A stretch of DNA of 64,000 nt, taken from the NCBI RefSeq assembly GCF_000620465.1, contig NZ_KK211140.1, forward strand, positions 62,001-126,000, given 5' to 3'. The first letter of the stretch is position 1; each line of letters opens with the position of its first letter. Source of the DNA: Ralstonia sp. UNC404CL21Col (GTDB lineage Bacteria; Pseudomonadota; Gammaproteobacteria; Burkholderiales; Burkholderiaceae). Shown here piece after piece: positions 16,690-24,666 of the stretch. Below the pieces are notes generated by a model. It saw only the letters and a program-made list of their open reading frames with translations. It made no database searches and had not been told where the DNA came from. A program made the position numbers and the translations under genes.

Positions 16690-17580
16690 TTACCAATCCA
16701 GCCCGAGCAACCAGTCCACAAAATGCTGCGCCTCGGGCTTCATCGGTGCCTGCTCGCGCTGCACGATGTAGTAAGCATGTGGCGACGTCGATTCGATGTC
16801 CAGCAGCCGCACGATCTGCCCCGAGGCCAGCCAGTTGCGCGCCATCGCCTGCCGCACCAGCGCCACGCCCTGGTTGGAGGCGACGGCTTCCAGCATCAGC
16901 CCGATGTCGTTGAAGAGCGAACCCGTGGCAGGCTCCGGCGCATCGAGCCCCGCTGCCTCGAACCACGGGCGCCACGGCTCCAGCGGGCTGCGCAGCAGCG
17001 TGAGGTTCAGCAGTTGCGATGCCTCGGTGATGGTGCTGCCGCTGATCTGCTCGAAGTAGCCGCGTCCGCATGCGGGAAACACCGGCTCGTTGAGCAGGAG
17101 CGTGGTCTTCAGGTCGGGGTAGCGGCCGGTGCCGTAGCGGATCTCGACGTCGGCGTCTTCGGCCTTCACGTCGAGAAACGGGATGGCGAGGTGCAGCTCC
17201 ACGTCGATGTGCGGATACAGCGCGTTGAACTCCGGAATGCGCGGCACCAGGTGCTGACGCCCGAACGTGGGCGGGATTGCCACACGCAGCCGCGCGCGCT
17301 GTTTGCTGAATTCCGGGCGGGCCAGCTCATGCAGGCTCTTGAGCGCGTCCTGCACGCTGCGCAGGTAGCGCGTGCCGGCGGCGGTCAGCCGCAATGCCGT
17401 GCCGGTGCGCACGAACAGGTCTTCGCCCCACAGCTCTTCGAGGTTCTTGATGCGGTGCGAGACCGCGCTGGGCGTGACGGACAGCTCCTCGGCCGCGCGC
17501 GCGAAGCTCGCATGGCGTGCGCCCGCTTCAAAGGCAATCAGCAGGTGCAGCGGAGGAACGCGCTTGAAGACGGAGGCCAT
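16690..17580 (-). CDS. LysR-type transcriptional regulator, GcvA-like
   Basis: A 296-residue LysR regulator. The N-terminal winged helix (LHLLIAFEAGARHASFARAAEELSVTPSAVSHRI) carries the 'LxxFEAxARHxSFxxAAxEL' pattern typical of the GcvA subgroup, followed by a two-lobe effector domain. Its ATG overlaps the stop of the upstream FAD-linked oxidase by one base (TAATG), so the two are translationally coupled and the regulator probably controls that oxidase and perhaps the nearby glc genes. The effector is unknown; GcvA itself regulates glycine cleavage, but this subgroup is broad and the name should not be taken literally. Confidence 0.87.
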   Translation of the reverse strand: MASVFKRVPPLHLLIAFEAGARHASFARAAEELSVTPSAVSHRIKNLEELWGEDLFVRTGTALRLTAAGTRYLRSVQDALKSLHELARPEFSKQRARLRVAIPPTFGRQHLVPRIPEFNALYPHIDVELHLAIPFLDVKAEDADVEIRYGTGRYPDLKTTLLLNEPVFPACGRGYFEQISGSTITEASQLLNLTLLRSPLEPWRPWFEAAGLDAPEPATGSLFNDIGLMLEAVASNQGVALVRQAMARNWLASGQIVRLLDIESTSPHAYYIVQREQAPMKPEAQHFVDWLLGLDW

Positions 17581-18998
17581 TACAGGTGGAAGATTTTGCC
17601 GGGGTTGAGGATGTGCTTCGGGTCCAGCGCGAGCTTGACGCTGCGCATCAGGTCGATCGCATCGTTGCCGTGTTCGGCGATGAGGAAGTCCATCTTGTGC
17701 AGGCCCACGCCATGTTCGCCCGTGCAGGTGCCGTCCATGGCAATCGCCCGCGCGACGATGCGCTGGTTGATGCGCTCGGCTTCTTCCAGTTCTTCGGGCT
17801 TGTTCGGATCGATCAGCAGCGCGACGTGGAAGTTGCCGTCGCCGACGTGGCCGACGATGGGGGCGGGCAGTTGCAGCGCGCTGGCGAGCAGGTCCTTCTC
17901 GGTCTCGACCACGCATTCAGCCAGGCGTGAGATTGGCACGCACACGTCGGTGGTGACGGCGCGGCAGCCCGGCTTGAGCTGCAGGAACGCGAAATACGCG
18001 TTGTGTCGGGCGTTCCACAGGCGGCTGCGGTCTTCGGGGCGTGTTGCCCATTCGAAGCCCTGGCCTTTATGTTCGGCGGCGATCTGCTGGACGGTCTCGG
18101 CCTGTTCCTGCACGCCGTGCTCCGAGCCGTGAAACTCGAAGAACAGCGTCGGCATCTCGGGCAGCGTCAGCTTGTCGTATTGGTTGATCGCCCGGATGGC
18201 CAGCGCATCGACAAACTCCACGCGCGCAATCGGCACGCCCATCTGGATGGTGTCGATCACGGCCGACACCGCATCCCCCATGCTCGGGAAGGCGCACACC
18301 GCCGCGGACACCGCTTCCGGCTGCGGATACAGCTTCAGCGTGATCTCGGTGATGATGCCGAGCGTGCCTTCGCTGCCGATGAAGAGGCGCGTGAGGTCAT
18401 AGCCCGCCGACGATTTGCGCGCGCGGTTGGCCGTCTTGATGATGCGGCCGTCGGCGGTGACGACCGTCAGGTTCAGCACGTTCTCGCGCATCGTGCCGTA
18501 GCGCACGGCGTTCGTGCCGGACGCGCGCGTCGCGCACATGCCGCCGATGGACGCATCCGCGCCCGGGTCGATCGGGAAGAACAGACCGGTATCGCGAATC
18601 TCGGTATTGAGCTGCTTGCGCGTGACGCCCGGTTCGACCGTCACCGTCAGGTCTTCCGGGTGCACCGACAGCACGTGGTTCATCTGCGAGAGATCGAGGC
18701 TCACGCCGCCGGCTACCGCCAGCAGATGGCCTTCGAGCGATGAGCCGGCGCCATACGGGATCAGCGGAATCTCGTGCTCGAAGCAGAGCTTGGCGACGGC
18801 CGCGACTTCCTCGGTGGTCTGCGCGAAGACGACGGCGTCGGGCAGCATCGGGTCGTAGGCGGATTCATCGCGGCCGTGGTGGGCGCGCACGGCTTCGGTG
18901 GTGGAGACGCGGTCGCCGAAGCGGGCACGCAGCGCGTCGAGCATGACCGGGGGGATCGGCTTGCGCACCAATCCGGGATGGGGAATCGGGTGGTTCAT
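17580..18998 (-). CDS. FAD-linked 2-hydroxyacid dehydrogenase (D-lactate dehydrogenase/GlcD-like)
   Basis: A 472-residue FAD-binding PCMH plus FAD_oxidase_C protein. The FAD-binding motif IPLIPYGAGSSLEGHLLAV and the ADASIGGMCATRASG segment are clear, with the C-terminal GHVGDGNFHVALLID and CTGEHGVGLHKM signatures. This set matches cytochrome-linked D-lactate dehydrogenases and related D-2-hydroxyacid dehydrogenases, which oxidise D-lactate to pyruvate or similar substrates. It is a paralogue of GlcD, which lies 1.4 kb away, and is coupled to the GcvA-like regulator. D-lactate is the likeliest substrate; 2-hydroxyglutarate cannot be excluded. Confidence 0.87.
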   Translation of the reverse strand: MNHPIPHPGLVRKPIPPVMLDALRARFGDRVSTTEAVRAHHGRDESAYDPMLPDAVVFAQTTEEVAAVAKLCFEHEIPLIPYGAGSSLEGHLLAVAGGVSLDLSQMNHVLSVHPEDLTVTVEPGVTRKQLNTEIRDTGLFFPIDPGADASIGGMCATRASGTNAVRYGTMRENVLNLTVVTADGRIIKTANRARKSSAGYDLTRLFIGSEGTLGIITEITLKLYPQPEAVSAAVCAFPSMGDAVSAVIDTIQMGVPIARVEFVDALAIRAINQYDKLTLPEMPTLFFEFHGSEHGVQEQAETVQQIAAEHKGQGFEWATRPEDRSRLWNARHNAYFAFLQLKPGCRAVTTDVCVPISRLAECVVETEKDLLASALQLPAPIVGHVGDGNFHVALLIDPNKPEELEEAERINQRIVARAIAMDGTCTGEHGVGLHKMDFLIAEHGNDAIDLMRSVKLALDPKHILNPGKIFHL

Positions 18999-19119
18999 GG
19001 GGGTCTCGCAATGTTGTGCGGCTCTCGGCGGGCCAATGGATCATTCTAACGCCGGGGTTGCACGCCGCTTGCGATAATGGCGGCTTGCAACGCGCCAATA
19101 CAGCTACAGGAGACGCACC

Positions 19120-19677
19120 GTGGGCAATCGCCTATCCAAAATCGCCACCCGCACCGGCGACGACGGCACCACCGGCCTCGGCGACGGCAGCCGCACGGCC
19201 AAGGACAGCCTGCGCATCGCCGCCATCGGCGACGTCGACGAGTTGAACTCGCATATCGGCGTGCTGCTGACGGAATCGCTGCCCGACGGCGTGCGCGCGG
19301 CGCTCACCGCCATCCAACACGACCTGTTCGATCTGGGTGGCGAACTCTGCATTCCCGGCTACACGATGGTGACGACCGCGCACGTGTTGCGGCTCGATCA
19401 ATGGCTGGCCGATTACAACGCCGATCTTCCGCGGCTGGCCGAATTCATCCTGCCAGGCGGCAGCCGCGCCGCGGCACAGGCGCATGTGTGCCGCACCGTC
19501 GCGCGCCGTGCCGAGCGGAGCATCGTCGCGCTGGGCCGCGCAGAGACCATCGGCGAGGCGCCGCGCCAGTACGTCAATCGCCTGTCGGACCTGCTGTTCG
19601 TGCTGGCGCGCGTGCTGAATCGCGCAGATGGCGGCACGGACGTCCTCTGGAAACGCGACGAGCACAAGCCGGCGTAA
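19120..19677 (+). CDS. Cob(I)alamin adenosyltransferase, PduO type
   Basis: A 185-residue ATP:corrinoid adenosyltransferase making adenosylcobalamin from cob(I)alamin and ATP. The N-terminal ATP-binding motif KIATRTGDDGTTGLGDG and the helical core with RTVARRAERS and YVNRLSDLLFVLAR are typical of the PduO/MMAB fold, unrelated to CobA/BtuR. The start is a GTG at 19120 behind CAGGAGA. It is a single-gene unit ending in a strong bidirectional hairpin. PduO-type enzymes commonly supply methylmalonyl-CoA mutase or similar B12 enzymes, none of which is in this window. Confidence 0.92.
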   Translation: MGNRLSKIATRTGDDGTTGLGDGSRTAKDSLRIAAIGDVDELNSHIGVLLTESLPDGVRAALTAIQHDLFDLGGELCIPGYTMVTTAHVLRLDQWLADYNADLPRLAEFILPGGSRAAAQAHVCRTVARRAERSIVALGRAETIGEAPRQYVNRLSDLLFVLARVLNRADGGTDVLWKRDEHKPA

Positions 19678-19696
19678 TCGCCGTCCGCATCAAACA

Positions 19697-19736
19697 AAAC
19701 GGCCCGGCGAGGTGACCTTACCTCGCCGGGCCGTTT
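19697..19736. terminator. Bidirectional hairpin terminator
   Basis: A perfect 17-bp stem with a six-base loop lies between the convergent adenosyltransferase and mscS genes. A-rich sequence precedes it and TTTGCTTTT follows, so it can terminate both units. Confidence 0.88.
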
Positions 19737-19755
19737 GCTTTTGCGGCGCGCAGAA

Positions 19756-20658
19756 TCAGTTCACGATCGTTGGCGTCGTCGTGCTTTGCGCCACGGCGGC
19801 CAGCCCCGCCAATTGCCCTGGCGTGGTGATCGTCAGCGCCTGCGATGGCGTGGGCGCCGGGAAGCCGGCTTCGGCCAGCGCTTCCTTGATGGTGCGGTTG
19901 GTGTCGAAATAGACCTGCCAGTAGTTGTCGTTGTGCGTGTACGGGCGCACGGCCAGCACGGGCCCGACCAGGTTGAACTCCAGAATCTCAACATCGACCG
20001 CCGGATCGGTCAGCACGTTCGGAATGGCGGCCACCTTTTCCTTGAGCAGCGCGATGGCGGCGCGGTGATCGGCGCTGCCGGCCAGTTGCGCCTTCAGCTC
20101 GACGCGGCGGAACGGGTTGGAGGTGTAGTTCTGGATCGTGTCGGCGAAGATTTTGCCGTTGCCGACAATCGTGACGACGTTGTCCGGCGTGTTGATGGTC
20201 GTGGCAAACAGGCCGATCTCCTTGATCGTGCCCGTCACGCCACCGGCCGTCACGAAGTCGCCCACCTTGAACGGCCGCAGCACGATCAGGAACGCGCCCG
20301 CCGCAAAGTTGGACAGCAGGCCCGACCACGCCATGCCAACCGCCACGCCGGCGGCGGCAATCAGCGCAGCGAACGTCGTCGTCTGAATGCCGAAATAGCC
20401 CAGGATGCCGATCACCAGCAGCACGTTCAGCGTAACGGTGATGATTGACCCGACGTAGCGAAGCACGGTCGGATCGACCTTCTGCCGGGTCAGCGAGCCT
20501 TCCACCATGCGTACCGCCAGATGGATCAGCCAGCGGCCGACCACCCAGAAGACGATGGCGGCGAGGATCTTCATGCCGACGTCGGTGGCGTACTGCGCCA
20601 CGATTGCCTGGTACTTGCTTGCGGTGTTGACGGCGGTGTCCGCCAGGTTGTCTGCCAT
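19756..20658 (-). CDS. mscS: Small-conductance mechanosensitive channel MscS
   Basis: A 300-residue MscS channel that opens on membrane tension to release solutes during hypo-osmotic shock. Three transmembrane segments are visible; TM3 (AALIAAAGVAVGMAWSGLLSNFAAG) shows the Gly/Ala-packed pore helix, followed by FLIVLRPFKVGDFV and the beta domain. The C-terminal tail, past residue 260, is longer than needed for the minimal fold. The start at 20658 has GGAG seven bases upstream. It is transcribed alone, downstream of the aroG terminator. Confidence 0.9.
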   Translation of the reverse strand: MADNLADTAVNTASKYQAIVAQYATDVGMKILAAIVFWVVGRWLIHLAVRMVEGSLTRQKVDPTVLRYVGSIITVTLNVLLVIGILGYFGIQTTTFAALIAAAGVAVGMAWSGLLSNFAAGAFLIVLRPFKVGDFVTAGGVTGTIKEIGLFATTINTPDNVVTIVGNGKIFADTIQNYTSNPFRRVELKAQLAGSADHRAAIALLKEKVAAIPNVLTDPAVDVEILEFNLVGPVLAVRPYTHNDNYWQVYFDTNRTIKEALAEAGFPAPTPSQALTITTPGQLAGLAAVAQSTTTPTIVN

Positions 20659-20784
20659 GGGTGCCTCCGAAAGAGCAGGGGGGGAACCCACCTACGATAT
20701 GTCAAAGACAACGCACTTGTGTGGCTTTGATACGTTTCGCTCACATTTGTTATAGATCTGCGCGTTGATGCGCGCGCAAAGAAA

Positions 20785-20806
20785 AAGGACGCCCGCAGGC
20801 GTCCTT
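20785..20806 (-). terminator. Terminator of aroG
   Basis: On the minus strand a 9-bp stem (AAGGACGCC / GGCGTCCTT) with a four-base loop is followed by TTTCTTTG, about 20 bases after the aroG stop. Confidence 0.82.
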
Positions 20807-20828
20807 CCCAAATCACGCTGATGGCGTC

Positions 20829-21908
20829 TCAGTTGCCGCTGCCCGGCACCAGACGGCGCTTGCGCACGGCGTCGGCCAGCGTTTCCAGCACCTTCACCGA
20901 ATCGTCCCAGCCGATGCAGGCGTCGGTCACGCTCTGGCCGTAGGCCAGGTCGGACACGGGCGTGCCTTGCACGTGGTCCTGGCGCCCGGCGTTGATGTGC
21001 GATTCCACCATCACCCCGACGATGCGGTTGTCGCCGGCAGCCATCTGGCGGCCGATGTCTTCGCACACCGGAATCTGGTTCTCGTGTTTCTTGCTGCTGT
21101 TGGCGTGCGAGGCGTCGATCATCAGGCGCGCGGCCAGGCCCGATTTGGAGATGGCGTCGCAGGCTTCCTGCACGCTGGCCGCGTCATAGTTGGGCGCCTT
21201 GCCGCCGCGCAGGATGATGTGGCAATCCTCGTTGCCGGCCGTCGACACGATCGCCGAGTGGCCGCCCTTGGTCACCGACAGGAAGTGGTGCGGCTGCGAT
21301 GCGGCCTTGATGGCGTCCACGGCGATCTTCACGTTGCCGTCGGTGCCGTTCTTGAAACCGACCGGGCACGACAGGCCGGACGCCAGCTCGCGGTGCACCT
21401 GGCTTTCGGTGGTGCGCGCGCCGATGGCGCCCCAGCTCACCAGATCGGCGATGTACTGCGGGCTGATCACGTCGAGGTATTCGGTGCCGGCGGGCAGGCC
21501 CAGCTCGTTGATGTTCATCAGGAGCTCGCGTGCGGTGCGCAGGCCGTCGTTGATCTTGAAGCTGCCGTCCATGTGCGGGTCGTTGATCAGACCCTTCCAG
21601 CCGACCGTGGTGCGCGGCTTCTCGAAGTACACGCGCATCACGATTTCCAGCTCGTTCTTGAAGCGCTCGCGCTGCTCGACCAGGCGGCGGGCGTAGTCCA
21701 TCGCTGCCTTGGTGTCGTGGATGGAGCAGGGGCCGATGATGACGATCAGGCGGTCGTCCATGCCGTGCAGGATGCGGTGCATCGCGTTCCGGCTCTGGTA
21801 GATCAGGTCGGACACGGTGTCGCTGCACGGGAATTCGCGGATCAGATGCGACGGCGGCGTCAGCTCTTTCAGTTCGCGAATGCGCAAATCGTCGGTGTTC
21901 TTCGGCAT
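20829..21908 (-). CDS. aroG: 3-deoxy-7-phosphoheptulonate (DAHP) synthase, class I
   Basis: A 359-residue DAHP synthase, the first enzyme of aromatic amino acid synthesis, condensing phosphoenolpyruvate and erythrose 4-phosphate. Family signatures include LIVIIGPCSIHD, YFEKPRTTVGWKGLINDP and MIDASHANSSKKHENQ, with the metal-binding Cys of IGPCS. The N-terminal extension resembles AroF/AroG/AroH enzymes, which are feedback inhibited by Tyr, Phe or Trp; the isozyme type cannot be fixed from sequence alone. Upstream lies an attenuator with a leader peptide rich in Phe and Tyr (separate entries), so the gene appears to be controlled by charged tRNA for these amino acids. A terminator follows the gene. 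Confidence 0.94.
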   Translation of the reverse strand: MPKNTDDLRIRELKELTPPSHLIREFPCSDTVSDLIYQSRNAMHRILHGMDDRLIVIIGPCSIHDTKAAMDYARRLVEQRERFKNELEIVMRVYFEKPRTTVGWKGLINDPHMDGSFKINDGLRTARELLMNINELGLPAGTEYLDVISPQYIADLVSWGAIGARTTESQVHRELASGLSCPVGFKNGTDGNVKIAVDAIKAASQPHHFLSVTKGGHSAIVSTAGNEDCHIILRGGKAPNYDAASVQEACDAISKSGLAARLMIDASHANSSKKHENQIPVCEDIGRQMAAGDNRIVGVMVESHINAGRQDHVQGTPVSDLAYGQSVTDACIGWDDSVKVLETLADAVRKRRLVPGSGN

Positions 21909-22010
21909 GGAAAGCTCCGGGGATGTGTCTTGAGTTCTATTGGAAACGTCTACTGTGTTCGGATCATGTTTCGCGTCGGTGCCGGGGTGGGGCAGGTGAC
22001 AGGGCGAAAA

Positions 22011-22037
22011 AAAACCGCCAGGGTCGCTGGCGGTTTT
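22011..22037 (-). terminator. Attenuator terminator hairpin upstream of aroG
   Basis: On the minus strand the 11-bp stem AAAACCGCCAG / CTGGCGGTTTT with a five-base loop is followed by a run of eight Ts, a classic intrinsic terminator. It lies 20 bases after the leader-peptide stop and 103 bases before the aroG start. Its first arm (CCGCCAG) can alternatively pair with CTGGCGG at 22086-22092 inside the leader, which would prevent termination. It could also simply end tldD, but the leader arrangement favours attenuation. Confidence 0.85.
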
Positions 22038-22056
22038 CGGTATCTGCTGGGTGCTT

Positions 22057-22140
22057 TTATTTTTGCTGCAAGCGCCCCTCTCCTTCCGCCAGCGGTGCGA
22101 GATGCCAAAAGTAAAAGTAAAAAAACTTGGCGAAGGACAT
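22057..22140 (-). CDS. Aromatic leader peptide of the aroG attenuator
   Basis: A 27-residue open frame (ATG 22140, TAA 22059-22057) beginning MSFAK and then reading FFYFYFW at residues 6-12: seven consecutive aromatic codons, with five Phe, two Tyr and one Trp in the first twelve residues. This is the composition of amino-acid attenuator leaders such as pheL. Codons 2-4 (CCTTCGCCA, 22136-22128) can pair with TGGCGGAAGG (22091-22082) except for one bulged base, and that second segment can pair instead with the terminator arm. A ribosome stalled on the aromatic codons would cover the first segment and free the second. No strong Shine-Dalgarno sequence precedes the ATG, which is the main weakness of the call. 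Confidence 0.8.
   Translation of the reverse strand: MSFAKFFYFYFWHLAPLAEGEGRLQQK
22082..22092 (-). promoter_or_regulatory. Antiterminator arm (region 2) of the aroG leader
   Basis: On the minus strand this reads CTGGCGGAAGG. CTGGCGG is exactly complementary to CCGCCAG of the terminator 5' arm (22033-22027); TGGCG and AAGG also pair with CCTTCGCCA at 22136-22128. It can therefore switch between protecting and releasing the terminator. Confidence 0.72.
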
Positions 22141-22220
22141 GAGAGGAAAACGAGGCAATGCAGGAAAAATTGTGGCGCTCAGTTGGCTTGAACCTACTGC
22201 GCCGCACCAATCGAACCGTC

Positions 22221-22249
22221 TTTATAAACCCTTTTTTTGAGGGCCGCAA
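22221..22249 (-). promoter_or_regulatory. Putative promoter of the aroG leader
   Basis: On the minus strand TTGCGG (22249-22244) and TATAAA (22226-22221) are separated by 17 bases. Transcription would start about 70 bases before the leader peptide, well clear of tldD. Confidence 0.5.
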
Positions 22250-22297
22250 GCGCGGATTTTCCGGGCCTGCGGCGTCAAAACGACGGTTTCAGGGCAA

Positions 22298-23761
22298 TCA
22301 GGCGGTGCCGCCCACGGTCATGTTCTCCATGCGCAGGGTCGGCTGACCGACACCCACCGGCACGCTCTGACCTTCCTTGCCGCACACGCCGATCCCCGAA
22401 TCGAGGCGCATGTCGTTGCCGATCATGGTCACGTGCTTGAGCGATTCCGGGCCGCTGCCGACCAGTGTCGCGCCCTTGACCGGAGCGGTGATCTTGCCGT
22501 CTTCGATCAGGTAGGCCTCGCTGGCCGAGAACACGAACTTGCCGTTGGTGATGTCGACCTGGCCGCCGCCAAAGTTGACCGCATACAGCCCCTTCTTGAC
22601 GCTGGCGATGATCTCTTGCGGGTCCTTGTCGCCGCCCAGCATGTAGGTGTTGGTCATGCGCGGCATGGGCAGGGCGGCGTAGCTCTCGCGGCGCGCGTTG
22701 CCGGTCACGGGCATCTTCATCAGGCGCGCGTTGAGCGTGTCCTGCATGTAGCCGGTGAGGATGCCGTCTTCAATGAGCGTGTTGCACTGCGTGGGGTTGC
22801 CCTCGTCGTCGAGGTTCAGCGAGCCGCGGCGGTTGGCCAGCGTGCCGTCGTCGACCACGGTGACGCCCTTGGCCGCCACGCGCTCGCCCATGCGGCCGGA
22901 AAACGCCGACGAGCCCTTGCGGTTGAAGTCGCCCTCCAGGCCGTGACCGATGGCCTCGTGCAGCAGCACGCCGGGCCAGCCCGGGCCGAGCACCACCGTC
23001 ATCGTGCCGGCCGGTGCCGGCTTGGCTTCCAGGTTGACGAGCGCGGAAGAGACCGCCTCGTCCACGTATTCGCGCAGCAGTTCGTCGGTGAAGTAGCCGT
23101 AGGCATAGCGGCCACCGCCGCCGGAGCTGCCCATTTCGCGGCGACCGTTCTGCTCGGCAATGACGGTGACGGAAATCCGCACCAGCGGGCGCACGTCCGC
23201 AGCGATCACGCCGTCGCTGCGCGCAACGAGCATCACGTCGTATTCACCGGCCAGACCGGCCATCACCTGCACCACGCGCGGGTCTTTGGCGCGGGCGAGC
23301 TTTTCGATCCGCTCGAGCAGGGCAACCTTTTCGGAGGCCGTCATCGAATCGAGCGGGTCGTTCGGTGCATACAGCGAGTGGCTGCCCGGGGTGCTGGCCA
23401 GGCTGTTCGCCACCTTCACGCGGCCGGCGCCGGCTTTGCCGATCGTGCGCGTGGCACCGGCGGCCTGCATCAGCGCGGGCAGGCTGATGTCGTCGGAATA
23501 CGCGAACGCCGTGCGGTCGCCCGACACGGCACGCACACCCACGCCCTGGTCGATGCTGAAGCTGCCGGATTTGACGATGCCTTCTTCCAGGCTCCACGCC
23601 TCGTTACGGGTGTACTGGAAGTAGAGGTCGGCGTAGTTCACGCGGTGCGTGAAGATGTCGGCCAGCGCGCGCTGCAGGTGCGCTTCATCAAGGCCGTACG
23701 GATCGAGCAGCACGCGGCGCGCGATGGACAGATTCTGGATGGCGATGTCGCCTGCGTTCAT
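22298..23761 (-). CDS. tldD: Metalloprotease TldD
   Basis: A 487-residue TldD, which with TldE/PmbA forms a cytoplasmic zinc protease degrading small unfolded peptides and maturing some peptide toxins and cofactors. The zinc-binding motif [11 protein letters not shown] (HExxxH type) is present, with the downstream [19 protein letters not shown] segment and the C-terminal [17 protein letters not shown] characteristic of the family. The gene follows the amidase gene by 30 bases and the giant yhdP before it; yhdP-nit-tldD is a conserved order in this group. Its partner pmbA/tldE is not in the window. Confidence 0.94.
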   Translation of the reverse strand: MNAGDIAIQNLSIARRVLLDPYGLDEAHLQRALADIFTHRVNYADLYFQYTRNEAWSLEEGIVKSGSFSIDQGVGVRAVSGDRTAFAYSDDISLPALMQAAGATRTIGKAGAGRVKVANSLASTPGSHSLYAPNDPLDSMTASEKVALLERIEKLARAKDPRVVQVMAGLAGEYDVMLVARSDGVIAADVRPLVRISVTVIAEQNGRREMGSSGGGGRYAYGYFTDELLREYVDEAVSSALVNLEAKPAPAGTMTVVLGPGWPGVLLHEAIGHGLEGDFNRKGSSAFSGRMGERVAAKGVTVVDDGTLANRRGSLNLDDEGNPTQCNTLIEDGILTGYMQDTLNARLMKMPVTGNARRESYAALPMPRMTNTYMLGGDKDPQEIIASVKKGLYAVNFGGGQVDITNGKFVFSASEAYLIEDGKITAPVKGATLVGSGPESLKHVTMIGNDMRLDSGIGVCGKEGQSVPVGVGQPTLRMENMTVGGTA

Positions 23762-23791
23762 GATCGGTTCTCGTAAAAAAATTCGATTGGC

Positions 23792-24661
23792 TTACATCAC
23801 GCGGTGCTTGAGCGCGGGCAGGTCTTGGCGCACCTGCGCGAGGCGGGCGGGGTCCATGTCGCCGATAGCGACGCCTTCCCCCTCGGGCACGGAGGCAATG
23901 ATCTCGCCCCACGGATCGACCAGCATGGAATGGCCCCACGTGCGGCGGCCGTTTTCATGGCGCCCGCCCTGCGCGGCGGCGAGCACATAACACTGGTTCT
24001 CGATGGCGCGGGCGCGCAGCAGGATTTCCCAGTGGGCGGCGCCCGTCACATAGGTGAAGGCCGCCGGCATCAGAATCAAGTTCAGGTTGCCCTGTGCCGC
24101 CAACGCCCGGTACAGCTCCGGAAAGCGCAGGTCGTAGCACACCGACATGCCCACGCGGCCGCACGGCGCATCAAAGGCGACCGGCGTGGCGCCGGGTTCG
24201 ATGGTGCGGGCTTCGTCGTAGCGTTCTTCACCGCGCACGAAGTTGAACAGGTGGATCTTGTCGTAGCGTGCGACCCGCAATCCGGCCGGGTTGAATGCGA
24301 GCGACGTATTGCGCACGCGCTGTTCGTCTTCGCACCACATCGGCAACGTGCCGCCGACGAGCCACAGCTTGTGGCGGCGCGCGGCATCGGCGAGAAAGGT
24401 CTGGATGGGGCCGTCTTCGTCGGCTTCGCGGATGGCGACCTTGTCGGTGTCCTTGCGGCCCATCATGCAGAAGTACTCGGGCAGCAGCGCGAGTTGCGCA
24501 CCTTGGGCGGCGGCCTCGGCGAGCAGGGCGTCTGCCCGTGCCAGGTTGACGTCCACGTCGATGGCCGTCACGGTCTGGATGGCGGCGACGCGAAAAGGTG
24601 CATCGAAAGGCGCATCCATACCGGATGCGACGGGGGCCGGAGCAACGGTGGTCGAGGTCAT
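23792..24661 (-). CDS. Carbon-nitrogen hydrolase (Nit-type amidase)
   Basis: A 289-residue nitrilase-superfamily amidase. The Glu-Lys-Cys catalytic triad is visible: Glu in LLPEYFCM, Lys in RYDKIHLFNF, Cys in GMSVCYDLRFPELYR. This combination and length match the Nit1/YbeM branch, whose best-known activity is deaminated glutathione amidase (repair of a transaminase side product). The N-terminal 20 residues are low complexity (MTSTTVAPAPVASG), so a later start such as Met15 is possible. It lies five bases downstream of yhdP and upstream of tldD, on the same strand. Confidence 0.87.
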   Translation of the reverse strand: MTSTTVAPAPVASGMDAPFDAPFRVAAIQTVTAIDVDVNLARADALLAEAAAQGAQLALLPEYFCMMGRKDTDKVAIREADEDGPIQTFLADAARRHKLWLVGGTLPMWCEDEQRVRNTSLAFNPAGLRVARYDKIHLFNFVRGEERYDEARTIEPGATPVAFDAPCGRVGMSVCYDLRFPELYRALAAQGNLNLILMPAAFTYVTGAAHWEILLRARAIENQCYVLAAAQGGRHENGRRTWGHSMLVDPWGEIIASVPEGEGVAIGDMDPARLAQVRQDLPALKHRVM

Positions 24662-24666
24662 GGCGC

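Noticed and set aside
16458-16721. An 87-codon minus-strand frame containing FETFSIDVDVRNPTV
   Set aside because: No ribosome binding site and it overlaps the regulator gene end; the peptide is better explained by the intergenic repeat unit, of which two copies are present.
20700-20757. Imperfect inverted repeat TCAAAG...CTTTGA between mscS and aroG
   Set aside because: Arms are only 6 bp with mismatches beyond them, with no U-run, so no regulatory site can be supported.
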